64,000 bases of DNA from Sipunculus nudus (lineage: Eukaryota > Annelida > Sipuncula > Golfingiida > Sipunculidae): the NCBI GenBank assembly GCA_026874595.1, contig CM049322.1, positions 60,454,886 to 60,518,885 of the forward strand, in the 5' to 3' direction. The notes under the pieces were generated by a model. It ran no database searches. It was given only the letters and a program-made list of their open reading frames with translations, and was not told where the DNA came from. This document shows, piece after piece, positions 22,426 to 33,310 of this stretch. A program made the position numbers and the translations under genes. Each line of letters opens with the position of its first letter. The stretch's first letter is position 1.

Positions 22426-23207
22426 GAAATGCTCTTTTAGAGGTCAGCATTAATTTGGCATATTGACTTGTGGTGTGGGTCCCTTTAAAGATTTACAGGA
22501 ATATTTCACGGGGTTTCCCGTGCACCCAAATAACTCGAGGTCGAAGGTTCAGAGGTCCCGTAGTAATAACGATAATCTTACAAGGATATATAATTAAAAC
22601 ACCCAGATAGAAAATATATTAATATTAATTAGGGAATATTATATTGACATTCAATGTATACTTTGGCATCTATCTACAACATTTTGAAAATAATTTTACC
22701 TACCTGCAACAAAGTGGACAAGATCAGAATCGACGTGTTGTCGAAAGCATGACATGAGGCTGGACTGACGTGATGTCCCTAACGGGATCGTCAGTAGGGG
22801 CACGTCACGCCCAAGTACCCATGCCATGCGACCTGTCCTATTGTTGCTTTAGGTTTCTCAAAAACCGGTCAGGGAAGGTTTCATGCCACATAGCCGTTCA
22901 GTACGGACATCTTCGGCAAATCCCGAGATGGTGGGGATCTAAACATATAATAATTGTATTGATATCGCCTTTATTCTGACCTCTATTAAATATAAATCTA
23001 AACTTTAATGATATAGAACTATATTAAATGATTAATCTGAAAAATTATATCTATTCAGGGGAGTCAACCAGAGAGACAGATTAAAACGGTTTCCGGTGAC
23101 AGTGTCGCCAAGACGACAATGCTAACAATGCCATAGTGAAGGAAAAGAGGAGAAATATTACGCAGGGGAGACAAGCCGGCTGTTCTCCCGACTTAACATT
23201 CGCTACA

Positions 23208-23220
23208 TCCTCCCCCACTT
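23208..23220 (-). other. Polypurine tract
   Basis: AAGTGGGGGAGGA on the minus strand directly abuts the TGTAGCG start of the 3' LTR. Confidence 0.85.
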
Positions 23221-23269
23221 CAGAAAAGTTGTCGACCCGACAACTTATAAGGCTCTTAATGATGGCTCA

Positions 23270-26200
23270 TTAAAAAGTAAGCCCAACTAATTGGTCGTGA
23301 TCACTTAAGGACATTCTAAAAGAAGTGAAGTAATCCCCAGATCGGATCCAACTGGGGGGCCGTCTTTCACGTGTGGACCGTCGCAAAGCGGATTGAGGTT
23401 CTGTACCCTCAGATGTGGTTTCATCCCCATTAAAGGTTTGGGAATGGGTTTCTAGTTCTTCTCGCGTTTCCCTCTCTGTCGCTCTGTCTACTATACCCTC
23501 CTCAGGGGGTTGGCTAATATCATGGGAAGCGGCAGGACTACCGGAAGGAGAACTTAAATCAGAATTGTCTAAATTCGGTTCAGAATGACTAACCGATATA
23601 CTATCAGGCTCCGCTTCAGAAGGACTAACCGATATCCTATTGGGCTCCGCTACAGTGGAAATTGGAGCTGTGGACATTGGAGCGGTTATGATAGGGGTTA
23701 AGGTTAAATAGGGATCGTTATAATCATCCTCATCCGGACTTTCTTCCTCTATTTCCTCATCACTTCCCATGATCTCAGGTGAAGATCTAAGATGCCTAGG
23801 AGGCGTTTTCGTACTTGGATCAGTGTCTGGGGAAGTGTCAGAATCAAGTGGGAGATGGTTAATTAGCAAGAGCAAGTTCCTATGGAGAGTTCGGGGCGGA
23901 TCGGACGAGCCATCTTTCTTAACCTTGTATACCGGAATATCAGCCTTTGGTTGGTCGATAATGATATATACAGGGGGCTCCCACAGGTCGGCCAGTTTTT
24001 GTTTTCCAATTAAGTGCAAGTTTCTTACTAAAACTCTATCTCCAATATTTAATTGAGTGCTTTTCGCCTTGCGATCATATCGGGCCTTGTGTCGCTTCTG
24101 CTCAGCTAATGAATGTTGCTGGGCTTTGCGATAGGCATTCTTAAGTGTTTCCCCGATTGATTGAACATATTTATCATAGTCGGCCATATTTGGCCTTTGA
24201 TCGTGGTCTAGCCCAAAAAGAACATCTACAGGTAGCCTGGGGTGTCTCCCATACATTAAGAAAAAGGGAGAATAGCCGGTGGTCTGATGTCTGGTGCAGT
24301 TATAGGCATGGGTAACAGAATTAACAAAGAGTTTCCAATCTTTCTTTTGATTAGGTTCTAAACAGCCTAACATATTCAGTAGCGTGCGATTGAAGCGCTC
24401 GCACTGCCCATTGCCCATGGGATGGTAGGGACTTGTGTGCGACTTTTCGATACCAGCTAGAGTGCACAAATCTTTGATAACTTTGCTTTCAAAATTTCGC
24501 CCCTGATCGGAATGGATTCTGTGGGGAAATCCGTAGTTACAGATAAAATTATCCCATAACAGTTGAGCGGTTGGTTTTGCTTTTTGGCTTTTACATGGAA
24601 ATGCCCTGGCAAACTTAGTAAAATGATCGGTAACCACTAATATATTTTCAATGTTACCTTTACTGGGTTCCAGAGATAGGAAATCTATGCACAAAATTTC
24701 TAGAGGGGCTGAGGATTGGATGTTTACAAGAGGTGCTCTTTGGCAGGTAGGAGTTTTTCGTCTCACACATCGTGGACACTGAGCTACATACTCTGTGATA
24801 TGTTTGTTCATACCAGGCCAAAAGAAACGATCTTGTACTAGGTTGATTGTTCTAGTCTGACCCATATGGCCCATATCATCATGGAGCCCCTTGAGAGCCG
24901 TTTGACGCAAAGCGGTAGGCAAAACTACCTGCAAGGTCTCTATGTCATCTACAATCCGTTTTCTACATAAGACACCTTTATTGATGAGAAATTTAGATAG
25001 GTGGCGCTGATAACACAGCAGCTCAGTCGAGTCCCCTTTACGGTATTTTAGTTTGTTCCCGCTTTTTATAGCTTCTATGACTGTTTTAAGGACAAGATCT
25101 TTTGATTGCTCCTGAATCATGTCTATTGGCATAGAAGGGAGGCTAAGGGATACAAATGGAATAAATGGGTCATGATTGGTGTTTTGTAGTCCTGTACAAC
25201 CGGGCAGGTGAGACTGGCATATAGCTTGAACCATATCTGAAGACAGAATATCAGGAGAGAGAGAATCATCCGTACTGGGAAGATTACAAGTTCTGGATAG
25301 GAAGTCAGCATCGACGTTCCTTTTTCCGGAACGATATTCTATTTTAAAGTTAAAGTTTGCTAATGCAGCCACCCACCTATGCCCTGTGGCATCCAGTTTT
25401 GCGGTGGTTAACACATAGCAAAGGGGATTATTGTCAGTCTTGACAGTAAAATTGCCCCCATACAAGTAATCTTTGAATTTGTCAACAACCGCCCATTTTA
25501 AGGCCAGGAATTCTAGTTTGTGAGCAGCATAATTCTGCTCAGACCTGTTTAGACTGCGGCTGGCATAAGCAATGGGTTTCAGTTTCGAATCGTGTTCCTG
25601 GTATAGAACCGCCCCTAAGCCAGATCTAGAAGCGTCTGTATGCAAAATAAAAGGCTTAGAAAAGTCTGCATACGCCAAAACTGGGGCTTTACACAGGAGC
25701 TCTATCAGTTTCTCAAAGGAAGACTTTTGGTCTGGACCCCATACAAAAGGTGGTGCTTTGGATTTACGCTTCTTAGATGCAGGACTTCTAATAGAGCTTT
25801 CGCCTTTAAGGAGGTCATGGAGGGGCCTTGCGATTTGAGCAAAATTACGCACGAACTTTCGGTAAAAGCTGGCAAAGCCAAGGAAACGTCGGACTTCAGT
25901 TACGGAGGATGGAATGGGCCAGTTCTTCAAGGCTTCAATTTTAGTGGGGTCAGTTTGAATTCCTTTAGCCGAAACAACATGGCCAAGGTAATTTACTTGT
26001 TTTTTGAACAAATGACATTTACTGGGTTTCAATTTCAATCCAGCCTCTTTCAGACGTTTAAAGACTGCCGTAAGTCGATCTAAGTGTTCTTGAAAGGTGG
26101 AACTGAACACTATAATATCGTCAAGATAGAGGAGACACTGAGACAGATGGAGATCACCCATTGTCTTTTGCATTAGGCGTTGGAACGTGGCGGGGGCGTT

Positions 26201-27585
26201 AATTAAACCGAACGGCATCGTATTCCATTCGAAAAACCCGAGAGGACCTGCAGTGAATGCGGTTTTAGGCTTATCCTCCTCCTCTACTTCAACCTGCCAG
26301 TACCCCGCTTTCAAATCGAGAGAAGAGAAGTATTTACTCCCAACTAGCGAATCTAAGGTGTCATCTATACGTGGTAATGAGTAAGCATCACGGACAGTTT
26401 TAGCATTAAGCTTGCGATAGTCTATGCAGAAGCGTAGCTTATCATCTGGCTTTCTGACTAGAACAATAGCTGACGAATATGGGCTGCAACTATCTCTAAT
26501 CACCCCCAATTCGAGCATTTCCCTTATGTGATCGCGCACCTCCTGATAAAGGTGTGGAGGGATACGTCGATATGCCTCGCGAAAAGGGGCAGAGTCTGAC
26601 AGAACAATTTTGTGTTTAACTTTATCTGTGCGCCCAAGATCCAAATCATGCTTAGCAAAAATGTCTCGCCACTCCCACAGCAGGTCCAGGACTTGCTGTC
26701 TTTCCGTAAGAGAAAGGGAGGGATCAATGGTAAATTGGTCAAGTACGTTATCGTTGGCCTCGAGGCTGGATTTGCCTGAAGGAACAACAGAGGCCAATTG
26801 CAACGAACAGATGGTTGTTTTCGCTGGAATAGTAACAAGGTCATTTGTAAGATTAGACATTCTTATATCGAATCGTTTCTCTGAACGATTTTGCAAGTTT
26901 ACCTCCATCAATAGAGGGTCTACTGCTAATCCCGCCGGAAGAGGACCGCAAGGTTCTGTTACAATCAACGTCTTTCCGTATGTACAAGCCCGGGTTTTAC
27001 CTGGTACATTAAGAGAATGATTTGGTGGGATAGTTATTTGCCTAAAGGAGGTGACGAGGCCTATCGAGGAAGATTTAGCAGTCGCAAAAGTACAGCATTT
27101 TAAGGCTGACCGCCAGGCATCGGGAATTTTACTCTTCTGGAGGAACCTAGGGCCCCCATCACCGCGAAGTATCCGAGCACACTGCTTTAGGACATTCTGT
27201 CCAATTACAAAAGGGTGCAACGCATTAAAGGTTGTATCTTTTACCAGTAATACGGGAGTTGGAAAAATTTTATCCAATACACCTGGAAAATTTAAATTTA
27301 TTTCAACAATGCCAAGGTATTCGAGATTATTTCCCCCTGCGACCTCTATGTTAAGGACATCAGATATTTGTTGGATTGGTAAAGAAGACAGATACTGATT
27401 GTAGAAATGTTCAGCCACTGTGGTAACAGAAGAGCCAGTGTCTAGTAAACCGGTACATGGAACCCCCTGTGATATGAGCGAGACACAATCTACATCCCCG
27501 GTCAAAGCAACAGGTATAACCTTGGGTTTAGTGGGCCTGTGTGTCCGACCTACGTCCTCCCACTGACTGGCGCAGGTGGACCGGA
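23270..27585 (-). CDS. pol: Pol polyprotein: protease-RT-RNase H-integrase (reached by -1 frameshift)
   Basis: An uninterrupted frame of about 1,440 codons, open from just after a TAA inside the end of gag. It has no ATG near its start, so expression by frameshifting at 27592-27586 is the natural reading. Counting from the TTG at 27505: protease LLDTGSSVTTV (~20-30); RT with RFCIDYRKLN, SSLDLKAGYWQVEV and YLDDIIVFS (~457); RNase H LHTDASRSGLGAVLY (~622) and VDADFLSRT; integrase zinc-binding H..H..CPRC (~865-905); D,D,E core with CIDFLSL, HSDQGRNFES and GNGQCERFNRT (~938-1035); C-terminal integrase module NIGDRVLVRNL...DLWEPPVYII. The last ~170 residues are acidic and Ser/Pro-rich, with an imperfect repeat (EPNRISVSPSE / EPDSISVSHSE). 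All catalytic residues are present. The order RT before integrase is the usual Ty3/gypsy one. Confidence 0.93.
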
Positions 27586-28908
27586 GTTTAAAGGCTTACC
27601 AGTTACGTCACGACGTGCTCTACAGTCTTGAACAGAATGGTTATTACGTTTACACCTGGTGCAAAACGTGGCTAGTTCAGGTGGATTCGAATTTTGTTCT
27701 GAAACTGTAGCGTTACTCTTTCGATAGGCAGGAGTGGTTGGTCTACTATGTCTATAGCTTTGGGTTGTTTCGACTCTCGTAAGGCGAGATTCAATACCTT
27801 CTAGTTTTTGTAACACTGTATTGACCATTTGGGAAAGATCACTAAGTGACTGTTGTTGGGAATTTTGAGAGGGTTTTAAATTGGGTCTCCTAATGTTACC
27901 ACCCCCAGGGGAAGGTTTTGATGGAGTCATCATAGGCATATATTCAACCTCGAGCTCCCGGGCTGCACTAAAAAGAACTTCAAAGGACGTACCCGATTTT
28001 AAAGTGGGACGTAGGGCATCTTTCACGGGTTGATAGAGGTCATTTAATCCATACCAGAATCTTGAACATAGACTGCTACGAGCCTCGTGGTCTGAGATTT
28101 CACCCCGTTGCTTTAAACTGTGTAGAAGCTTTTGAATACGACAGCCCCATTTAACGATGGTCTCCCCAGTTTCTTGTTGGGCCCCATAATACTGCTCCCT
28201 TATCATATTAATGTCTACCACCTCTCCAAACGTGAGGTCTAAGTGGTGGATCAAATCAGTAAGAGGGGCAGATGGGTCCAGGTAAAGAAGAACCTCCGCG
28301 GCTGAACCTCTAAGGGACAGTCTAATTGCCTCCTCTATATCTTGGTGGCGGTAACATCTGTTATCTAAGAGACAGTCAACTTGGTAACGCCACTGGCGAA
28401 AAGGGGTGTCTTTTGTTTGGGGGTCACCGGAAAATGTGGGTAAACGTGGTTTCTGGGACATTGTATACACTAGGTTAGGACCCATGGCAGCGCCCTCTGG
28501 GGAAGAAGGGATCCTCTGATAAGCCATCCTATCCTCTATTTTATGCTTTAATCTGTTAAGATTGTCAGAGGACAGTCTATCTAGAAAAATATCTAGCGGA
28601 TCTGTTAAGGATGATTTCCCCTCAGTGATCAATTCTCGTATACAGTCCTCATGATCGGTTGTGGCAGCTTTTACTTTTAGTGACACAGCTCCCGATGGAG
28701 TCTGCCATTCAGCAAAACTGGGAGAACTAAGAACCTTGGTAACTGCGGATGAGGAGGCAAAGACAATGAAAGCCTGGTCCGGACTAGAGTCTGAAGGAAC
28801 CAGCAACACATGCTCCACGTCACCCGCATTACCAAAGTGATTCCCGAGTTCTGCTTGCTGCACATCAACTGGTAAGTTATCTACAACAAGGGTGTTTTGG
28901 TACTTCAT
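27550..28908 (-). CDS. gag: Gag with RRM-like N-terminus, PNMA-like capsid region and zinc knuckle
   Basis: 452 codons, ATG at 28908, stop at 27552-27550. Residues 1-75 look like an RNA-recognition-motif fold: LVVDNL fits RNP2 and DQAFIVF fits RNP1. Residues ~150-310 (LPTFSGDPQT...WRYQVDCLL...LRGSAAEVLLYL...FGEVVDI...YYGAQQETGETIVKW) follow the pattern of the capsid of PNMA proteins, which are domesticated Ty3/gypsy gags. A zinc knuckle CTRCKRNNHSVQDC lies at ~420-433. The protein should assemble the particle and bind genomic RNA. The RRM reading is by motif pattern only and needs structural support. Confidence 0.9.
   Translation of the reverse strand: MKYQNTLVVDNLPVDVQQAELGNHFGNAGDVEHVLLVPSDSSPDQAFIVFASSSAVTKVLSSPSFAEWQTPSGAVSLKVKAATTDHEDCIRELITEGKSSLTDPLDIFLDRLSSDNLNRLKHKIEDRMAYQRIPSSPEGAAMGPNLVYTMSQKPRLPTFSGDPQTKDTPFRQWRYQVDCLLDNRCYRHQDIEEAIRLSLRGSAAEVLLYLDPSAPLTDLIHHLDLTFGEVVDINMIREQYYGAQQETGETIVKWGCRIQKLLHSLKQRGEISDHEARSSLCSRFWYGLNDLYQPVKDALRPTLKSGTSFEVLFSAARELEVEYMPMMTPSKPSPGGGNIRRPNLKPSQNSQQQSLSDLSQMVNTVLQKLEGIESRLTRVETTQSYRHSRPTTPAYRKSNATVSEQNSNPPELATFCTRCKRNNHSVQDCRARRDVTGKPLNSGPPAPVSGRT
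27586..27592 (-). promoter_or_regulatory. -1 ribosomal frameshift site T_TTA_AAC
   Basis: Read in the gag frame, the heptamer T TTA AAC (codons TTA at 27591-27589 and AAC at 27588-27586) is a classical X_XXY_YYZ slippery site. Slipping back one base enters exactly the pol frame, which is open from here. About 5-6 bases downstream TCCAC can pair with GTGGGA (and GTCC..CC with GG.GGAC), giving a candidate stimulatory stem before the gag stop. Confidence 0.75.
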
Positions 28909-29873
28909 AGTGGTGAGATCAAAGTTCTGTTTAGTTAGGTAAACAACTACAGTGCAGTCAGTTACACTACAATCTAAGTTACACTACCGCTTAAAATCTA
29001 ATAACACTACCGCTTAAAATCTAATAATTTATCTAAGTGAAGCCAAGCTTATCTTCAAGTGAAGTATCATATTTGTAGCCTACTAGGTGATCATTAAATA
29101 AAATACCAGTACCGAACCTAGTATAAAATATACAAGGTCAGCTTACCTCTGTACAGGAGTACGTGAATCTAAAAAGCAACTGGATTAGTGAACATTAATG
29201 TTTACATAACAAAACTATCAGATATTAAAACAATTAGATATTAAATATCATAAGTAGTTTTAATTAGATATTAAATATCATAAGTAAACTTGATATGCAA
29301 CAATGGGTAATCAAAGTTGCATAATAACAAATAACTAGTGGTGACCCATGTGCTAATAATAAATGTATCTGTATCAAATGTCACAGGTTGGTCACCGAAG
29401 TAGAGGATCACGCTGGATTCACATTAACGTTCAGAGTCTCCACAGTTCTCTTTGGTGTCCTGGGTACACGGCCGGCACTGTTACCCAGATGAGAGTACCG
29501 CAAGAGTGAATGACCGAAAAGTAAAGTCCATCAAATTTTCTTTGACTAAGAAATTCTGAGGCGCGATTCACTTCAACAGTGCACGTAGAAATAAATAACT
29601 CCGGAGAAGTTTTTATTATGCAGTGAATGTCCTTGTACTGGCTTCTGCTGCGACGGAACATCCACGCAAACAACTGTCACTTAAATAGGGGTGACGTCGA
29701 TAAACTATCATGTTCAGTGGGACACACTAACCGCAAACGAAACGGCAGTTCACGCAGGCCAAGACAAATTATGCAGGCCGTCTCCACATGGGTGCCCGGG
29801 GTCCAAGGACTGGAGGCCCATTCATGACAGTGCGTCCAACCGGAAGTCCACCTGGAGTATCAGTGTCCAGCTG
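28909..29873 (-). other. 5' leader of the PNMA-Gag-type element
   Basis: About 965 untranslated bases lie between the primer site and the gag ATG. Near the gag end there are short tandem motifs (ACACTACCGCTTAAAATCTAAT twice, ~28982-29025) and repeated TTAGATATTAAATATCATAAG (~29230-29285). No ORF of substance is seen. Packaging signals may lie here but cannot be read from sequence alone. Confidence 0.6.
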
Positions 29874-29877
29874 CGAT

Positions 29878-29900
29878 ATCGAATCCTGCAGGCTGCGCCA
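29878..29900 (-). other. Primer-binding site, tRNA-Ser-type
   Basis: On the minus strand TGGCGCAGCCTGCAGGATTC, continuing with GA, starts one base after the LTR. Its complement reads TTCGAATCCTGC then an acceptor strand plus G and CCA, which is how serine tRNAs end (TTCGAA T-loop, CCTGC stem, G discriminator). Serine is likely, but the isoacceptor is not determined. Confidence 0.7.
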
Positions 29901-29901
29901 G

Positions 29902-32558
29902 TGTCGCGGGCGGGCGGTAAGGCGGGGTCTGGTTCGAGGCCCACTCGCACACACACAAATGGTAAACGACACGCAGCTGACACTTGACGACTGTTTATTC
30001 TGCAACAAAGTGGACAAGATCAGAATCGACGTGTTGTCGAAAGCATGACATGAGGCTGGACTCACGTGATCATATTGTTTACAAATATTGGACTGCTCAT
30101 TATAATGTATATAAAGGTACTCAACATATTGTTTACAAATACTGGATTGCTTATTAAACTGTATATAAATATACTCAAATGCAATGTATGCATCTGCAAC
30201 AAGTACACAAGATATTCATTAAGGTAGGTTTACCTGAAATCTTCACTGCATGTTATTATAACCATGTTATTATTATAACCATGTTATTATACATATCTTT
30301 TAAACAACTAGTCTCATACTATCTAACATCTTGTTTGTACATATCTATCAATCTTTATCTCAAACCCTCATCTAGTTTTATATTTGTTTACATCTAACTA
30401 TTCATACACATTATGTTTGTGTACAACTACACAAACAATACCACTAAGATTTCACTTCGTTTATATCTTCTATCTATAATAACATACATTAAGTATACAA
30501 ATGTGAAACATCTAGGCTAAGTATCATTCTTAAGTACATAATGTTTTATATTGTTATCATTCAAAGTAATTATGCTATTACAAGATAAAATATAAATATG
30601 ACCAATGATTGTAGTAAATTTCTTAGTGAAAACATTCGGGGTGGTTATTTTCTGGGAGTCTATGATGGAAGAGCGAAGGGGGTATCCCACTATATTTGGA
30701 GGGACGGATAATGGTTGTTTATCTCCCCTAGGAAATTCAAGAAATCTACCTCGGTAAATATTTATTTACTTGTAGGTATGGGATATCTTTGGTTGATCAC
30801 CCATATTAACATTACTTCGTAACATAATAATCGTAACATAATAAATAGAAGGACTAATGTGTGTTATGAAAGGGGAATGGTTTATAAAGGGAACAGCGGG
30901 CTAGAACAACGAGGCCGCCGCGCGCAAACAGGTGGTTCCCGATGACGAATCATCAACATCGCCAGGCGCAGAACGCTTGGTGAAAGTTGTGTATGAATTT
31001 AACGTGAATTTTGCAGCAGGGCTATCAAAGGTGAGGTTCAAAATCAATAATTAAGTGGAAAGTTACTGGGAGTCAGTCATTGGTCAGTGGTTCTGGTACT
31101 TTTAATGCATAGGATCGTACTTTTATTTAAAGGATCAGATTTTTAATTTAAGGCTGAAAGTAACTTGGCATATTCCCACAGTGAGTTCTACCACAATGCT
31201 AAGTGGTTTAAGTTTAAAATACGTTTATGCGAGGTTTATGAACGTTTGTAGGAATTTCTGATACATTTCGCTAACATTTCGTGGTAATTCAAGTTGTCAA
31301 AAATAAAAGAGAGAAGGGGGGGGGGGGGGGGGGGTGTTATGGGTTAGCTCGAATTAGTGCGAGCATCCACCGATAGACGGCAGCACGGTTATAGTCATAA
31401 CGTCTGCGTTTGTTTGAGAGAAGGCCGTTGCTGTAGAACCATTTTCTCTTTACTCATATTTATGCCGTAGACCCATTTTCTCATTATATTTTATAAAAGA
31501 AAATACGATTTTATAGAATTATTCAATTCGAGTGTTACAATTAGTTCTGTTATGTTTTAAATCCTGTTCACTCAATTCTATGCATTTTCAAGCTTATTTT
31601 TAAATATGGCTGATGCCTTAGGAGTGGGGGGAAAATGATGGATAGACGGAAATATCGGAGGTTAGATGTACCGGTACAGATATAATTCGTTTATTGGCCA
31701 TTCTTTCAGTCCCACGTGGAATTCTATCGGAACACGTGGAGATTATCTAGACACGTGGAAATTATTTGGACACGTGGAAATGCTCTTTTAGAGGTCAGCA
31801 TTAATTTGGCATATTGACTTGTGGTGTGGGTCCCTTTAAAGATTTACAGGAATATTTCACGGGGTTTCCCGTGCACCCAAATAACTCGAGGTCGAAGGTT
31901 CAGAGGTCCCGTAGTAATAACGATAATCTTACAAGGATATATAATTAAAACACCCAGATAGAAAATATATTAATATTAATTAGGGAATATTATATTGACA
32001 TTCAATGTATACTTTGGCATCTATCTACAACATTTTGAAAATAATTTTACCTACCTGCAACAAAGTGGACAAGATCAGAATCGACGTGTTGTCGAAAGCA
32101 TGACATGAGGCTGGACTGACGTGATGTCCCTAACGGGATCGTCAGTAGGGGCACGTCACGCCCAAGTACCCATGCCATGCGACCTGTCCTATTGTTGCTT
32201 TAGGTTTCTCAAAAACCGGTCAGGGAAGGTTTCATGCCACATAGCCGTTCAGTACGGACATCTTCGGCAAATCCCGAGATGGTGGGGATCTAAACATATA
32301 ATAATTGTATTGATATCGCCTTTATTCTGACCTCTATTAAATATAAATCTAAACTTTAATGATATAGAACTATATTAAATGATTAATCTGAAAAATTATA
32401 TCTATTCAGGGGAGTCAACCAGAGAGACAGATTAAAACGGTTTCCGGTGACAGTGTCGCCAAGACGACAATGCTAACAATGCCATAGTGAAGGAAAAGAG
32501 GAGAAATATTACGCAGGGGAGACAAGCCGGCTGTTCTCCCGACTTAACATTCGCTACA
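29902..32558 (-). repeat. 5' LTR (2657 bp) of the PNMA-Gag-type element
   Basis: Matches 20556-23207 at every line I compared. The only difference found is the poly-G run (18 here, 13 there). It contains the same E-box array (31713-31776), duplicated TATA segments (30071-30178), AATAAA near 29994 and the internal 71-bp repeat. Its outer end abuts a TA microsatellite. Confidence 0.93.

Positions 32559-32612
<54 letters not shown>
32559..32612. repeat. TA microsatellite at the element's right flank
   Basis: (TA)n of about 50 bases. Together with the TA tract at 20533-20555 it marks the original insertion target. Confidence 0.8.
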
Positions 32613-32613
<1 letters not shown>

Positions 32614-32840
32614 CTTAAAGATATGTACAATTTGACTTTTTCTGGTGTTTAGACGTATTCTTTTAAATTCTTAACTATGTAAATAACTATACATTTTACC
32701 CTTTTTATGAATCTGATTGGGTAAAATTTGACTAATTACAAGATTTGTTACCCCTACATTTTACCTACATTCCTGCATATGAAAGAAACTATGGGAATGT
32801 GAGCAACAAATCATTTTCCCCCCATTATTCGGTCTTTCAG

Positions 32841-32873
32841 ACGTACATGGACGCCGACCGGAACATCAGCGAG
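32841..32873 (+). CDS. Candidate 33-nt micro-exon
   Basis: A GC-rich 33-base block in an AT-rich setting, preceded by GGTCTTTCAG and followed by GTACGTT, good acceptor and donor sites. Frame 1 reads TYMDADRNISE, and all three frames are open. It lies upstream of the likely first exon at 33261, so it belongs either to an upstream exon set of the same gene or to another transcript. The parent gene is not identified. Confidence 0.4.
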
Positions 32874-33119
32874 GTACGTTAACGTGCTTCTTGGCGATGT
32901 TTAATGCAGTCGAGCGATATGGCCATATATATTACACACAAGACAGATTGCATTCTGTTTTGACCGTTAAAGTTGTCAAATAACACATTTTTGTGTTTTA
33001 ATATAATTTCGCCCCTACCCCCCCCCCCCTAACGCCCAAGTTTCCGAGCTTTTCCAAGAATTACCGGCTTTTACTATGTACCGCATAATCCTCCAGATCC
33101 CTCTCTATTTTAGTGTAAC

Positions 33120-33260
33120 CTTCTGGGGCACATTACAACCAATATGGCTGCCTAGTGAGTTGTAAACAAAACTTGTCAGCGTGATTACCGCGGAGTATTT
33201 TCACTGATTATCATGTGATGGAAGTGGGTTTTGCGTCACAAATGGTTCAAGATTTACAAA
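33120..33260 (+). promoter_or_regulatory. Likely promoter and 5' UTR of a host gene
   Basis: TATA-less sequence with CCAAT and ATATGGCTGCC (a YY1/initiator-like motif) near 33137-33152, about 110 bases before the ATG at 33261. Inferred from position and motifs only. Confidence 0.35.
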
Positions 33261-33310
33261 ATGATGTCAATGTCGACTGAAAAATCATATTGGGACAAAC
33301 AGAAAGACAG
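33261..33310 (+). CDS. First coding exon of an unidentified host gene
   Basis: ATG ATG TCA ... encodes MMSMSTEKSYWDKQKD plus two bases (AG), then the donor GTAACT. It ends in phase 2, which fits the exons at 57780 and 62167, both starting with one completing base and also ending in AG. The join gives a Ser at each junction and keeps one open frame. The intron would be 24.5 kb and hold almost all the repeats in between. I do not recognise the product, and transcripts would be needed to confirm the link. Confidence 0.55.

Larger units (their letters stand above)
20556..23207 (-). repeat. 3' LTR (2652 bp) of the PNMA-Gag-type element
   Basis: On the minus strand it starts TGTAGCGAATG and ends GCCCGCGACA. 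From U3 to U5 it holds four CACGTG boxes (22362-22425), two tandem TATA-bearing copies of a ~54-bp segment (20725-20832), an AATAAA signal (20653-20648 on the minus strand) and a GC-rich U5. A 71-bp segment overlapping the predicted R region (20654-20724) recurs at 22704-22774. The length is exceptional for a Ty3/gypsy LTR. Confidence 0.93.
20556..32558 (-). mobile_element. Intact-looking Ty3/gypsy element with 2.65-kb LTRs and PNMA-like Gag
   Basis: Minus-strand element of about 12 kb. In order: 5' LTR (32558-29902), primer site, ~970-base leader, gag (28908-27550), pol (27585-23270, -1 frame), polypurine tract (23220-23208), 3' LTR (23207-20556). LTRs end TG...CA and look identical except for a poly-G run (13 versus 18). 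No stop or frameshift interrupts gag or pol. The insertion site is a TA microsatellite (TA tracts on both sides), which makes the target duplication unreadable. It is the most likely recently active element here. Confidence 0.93.

Noticed and set aside
22770-22979. 69-codon ORF repeated in both long LTRs (also 32121-32330)
   Set aside because: Antisense to the element with no recognisable domain. Its duplication is explained by the LTRs.
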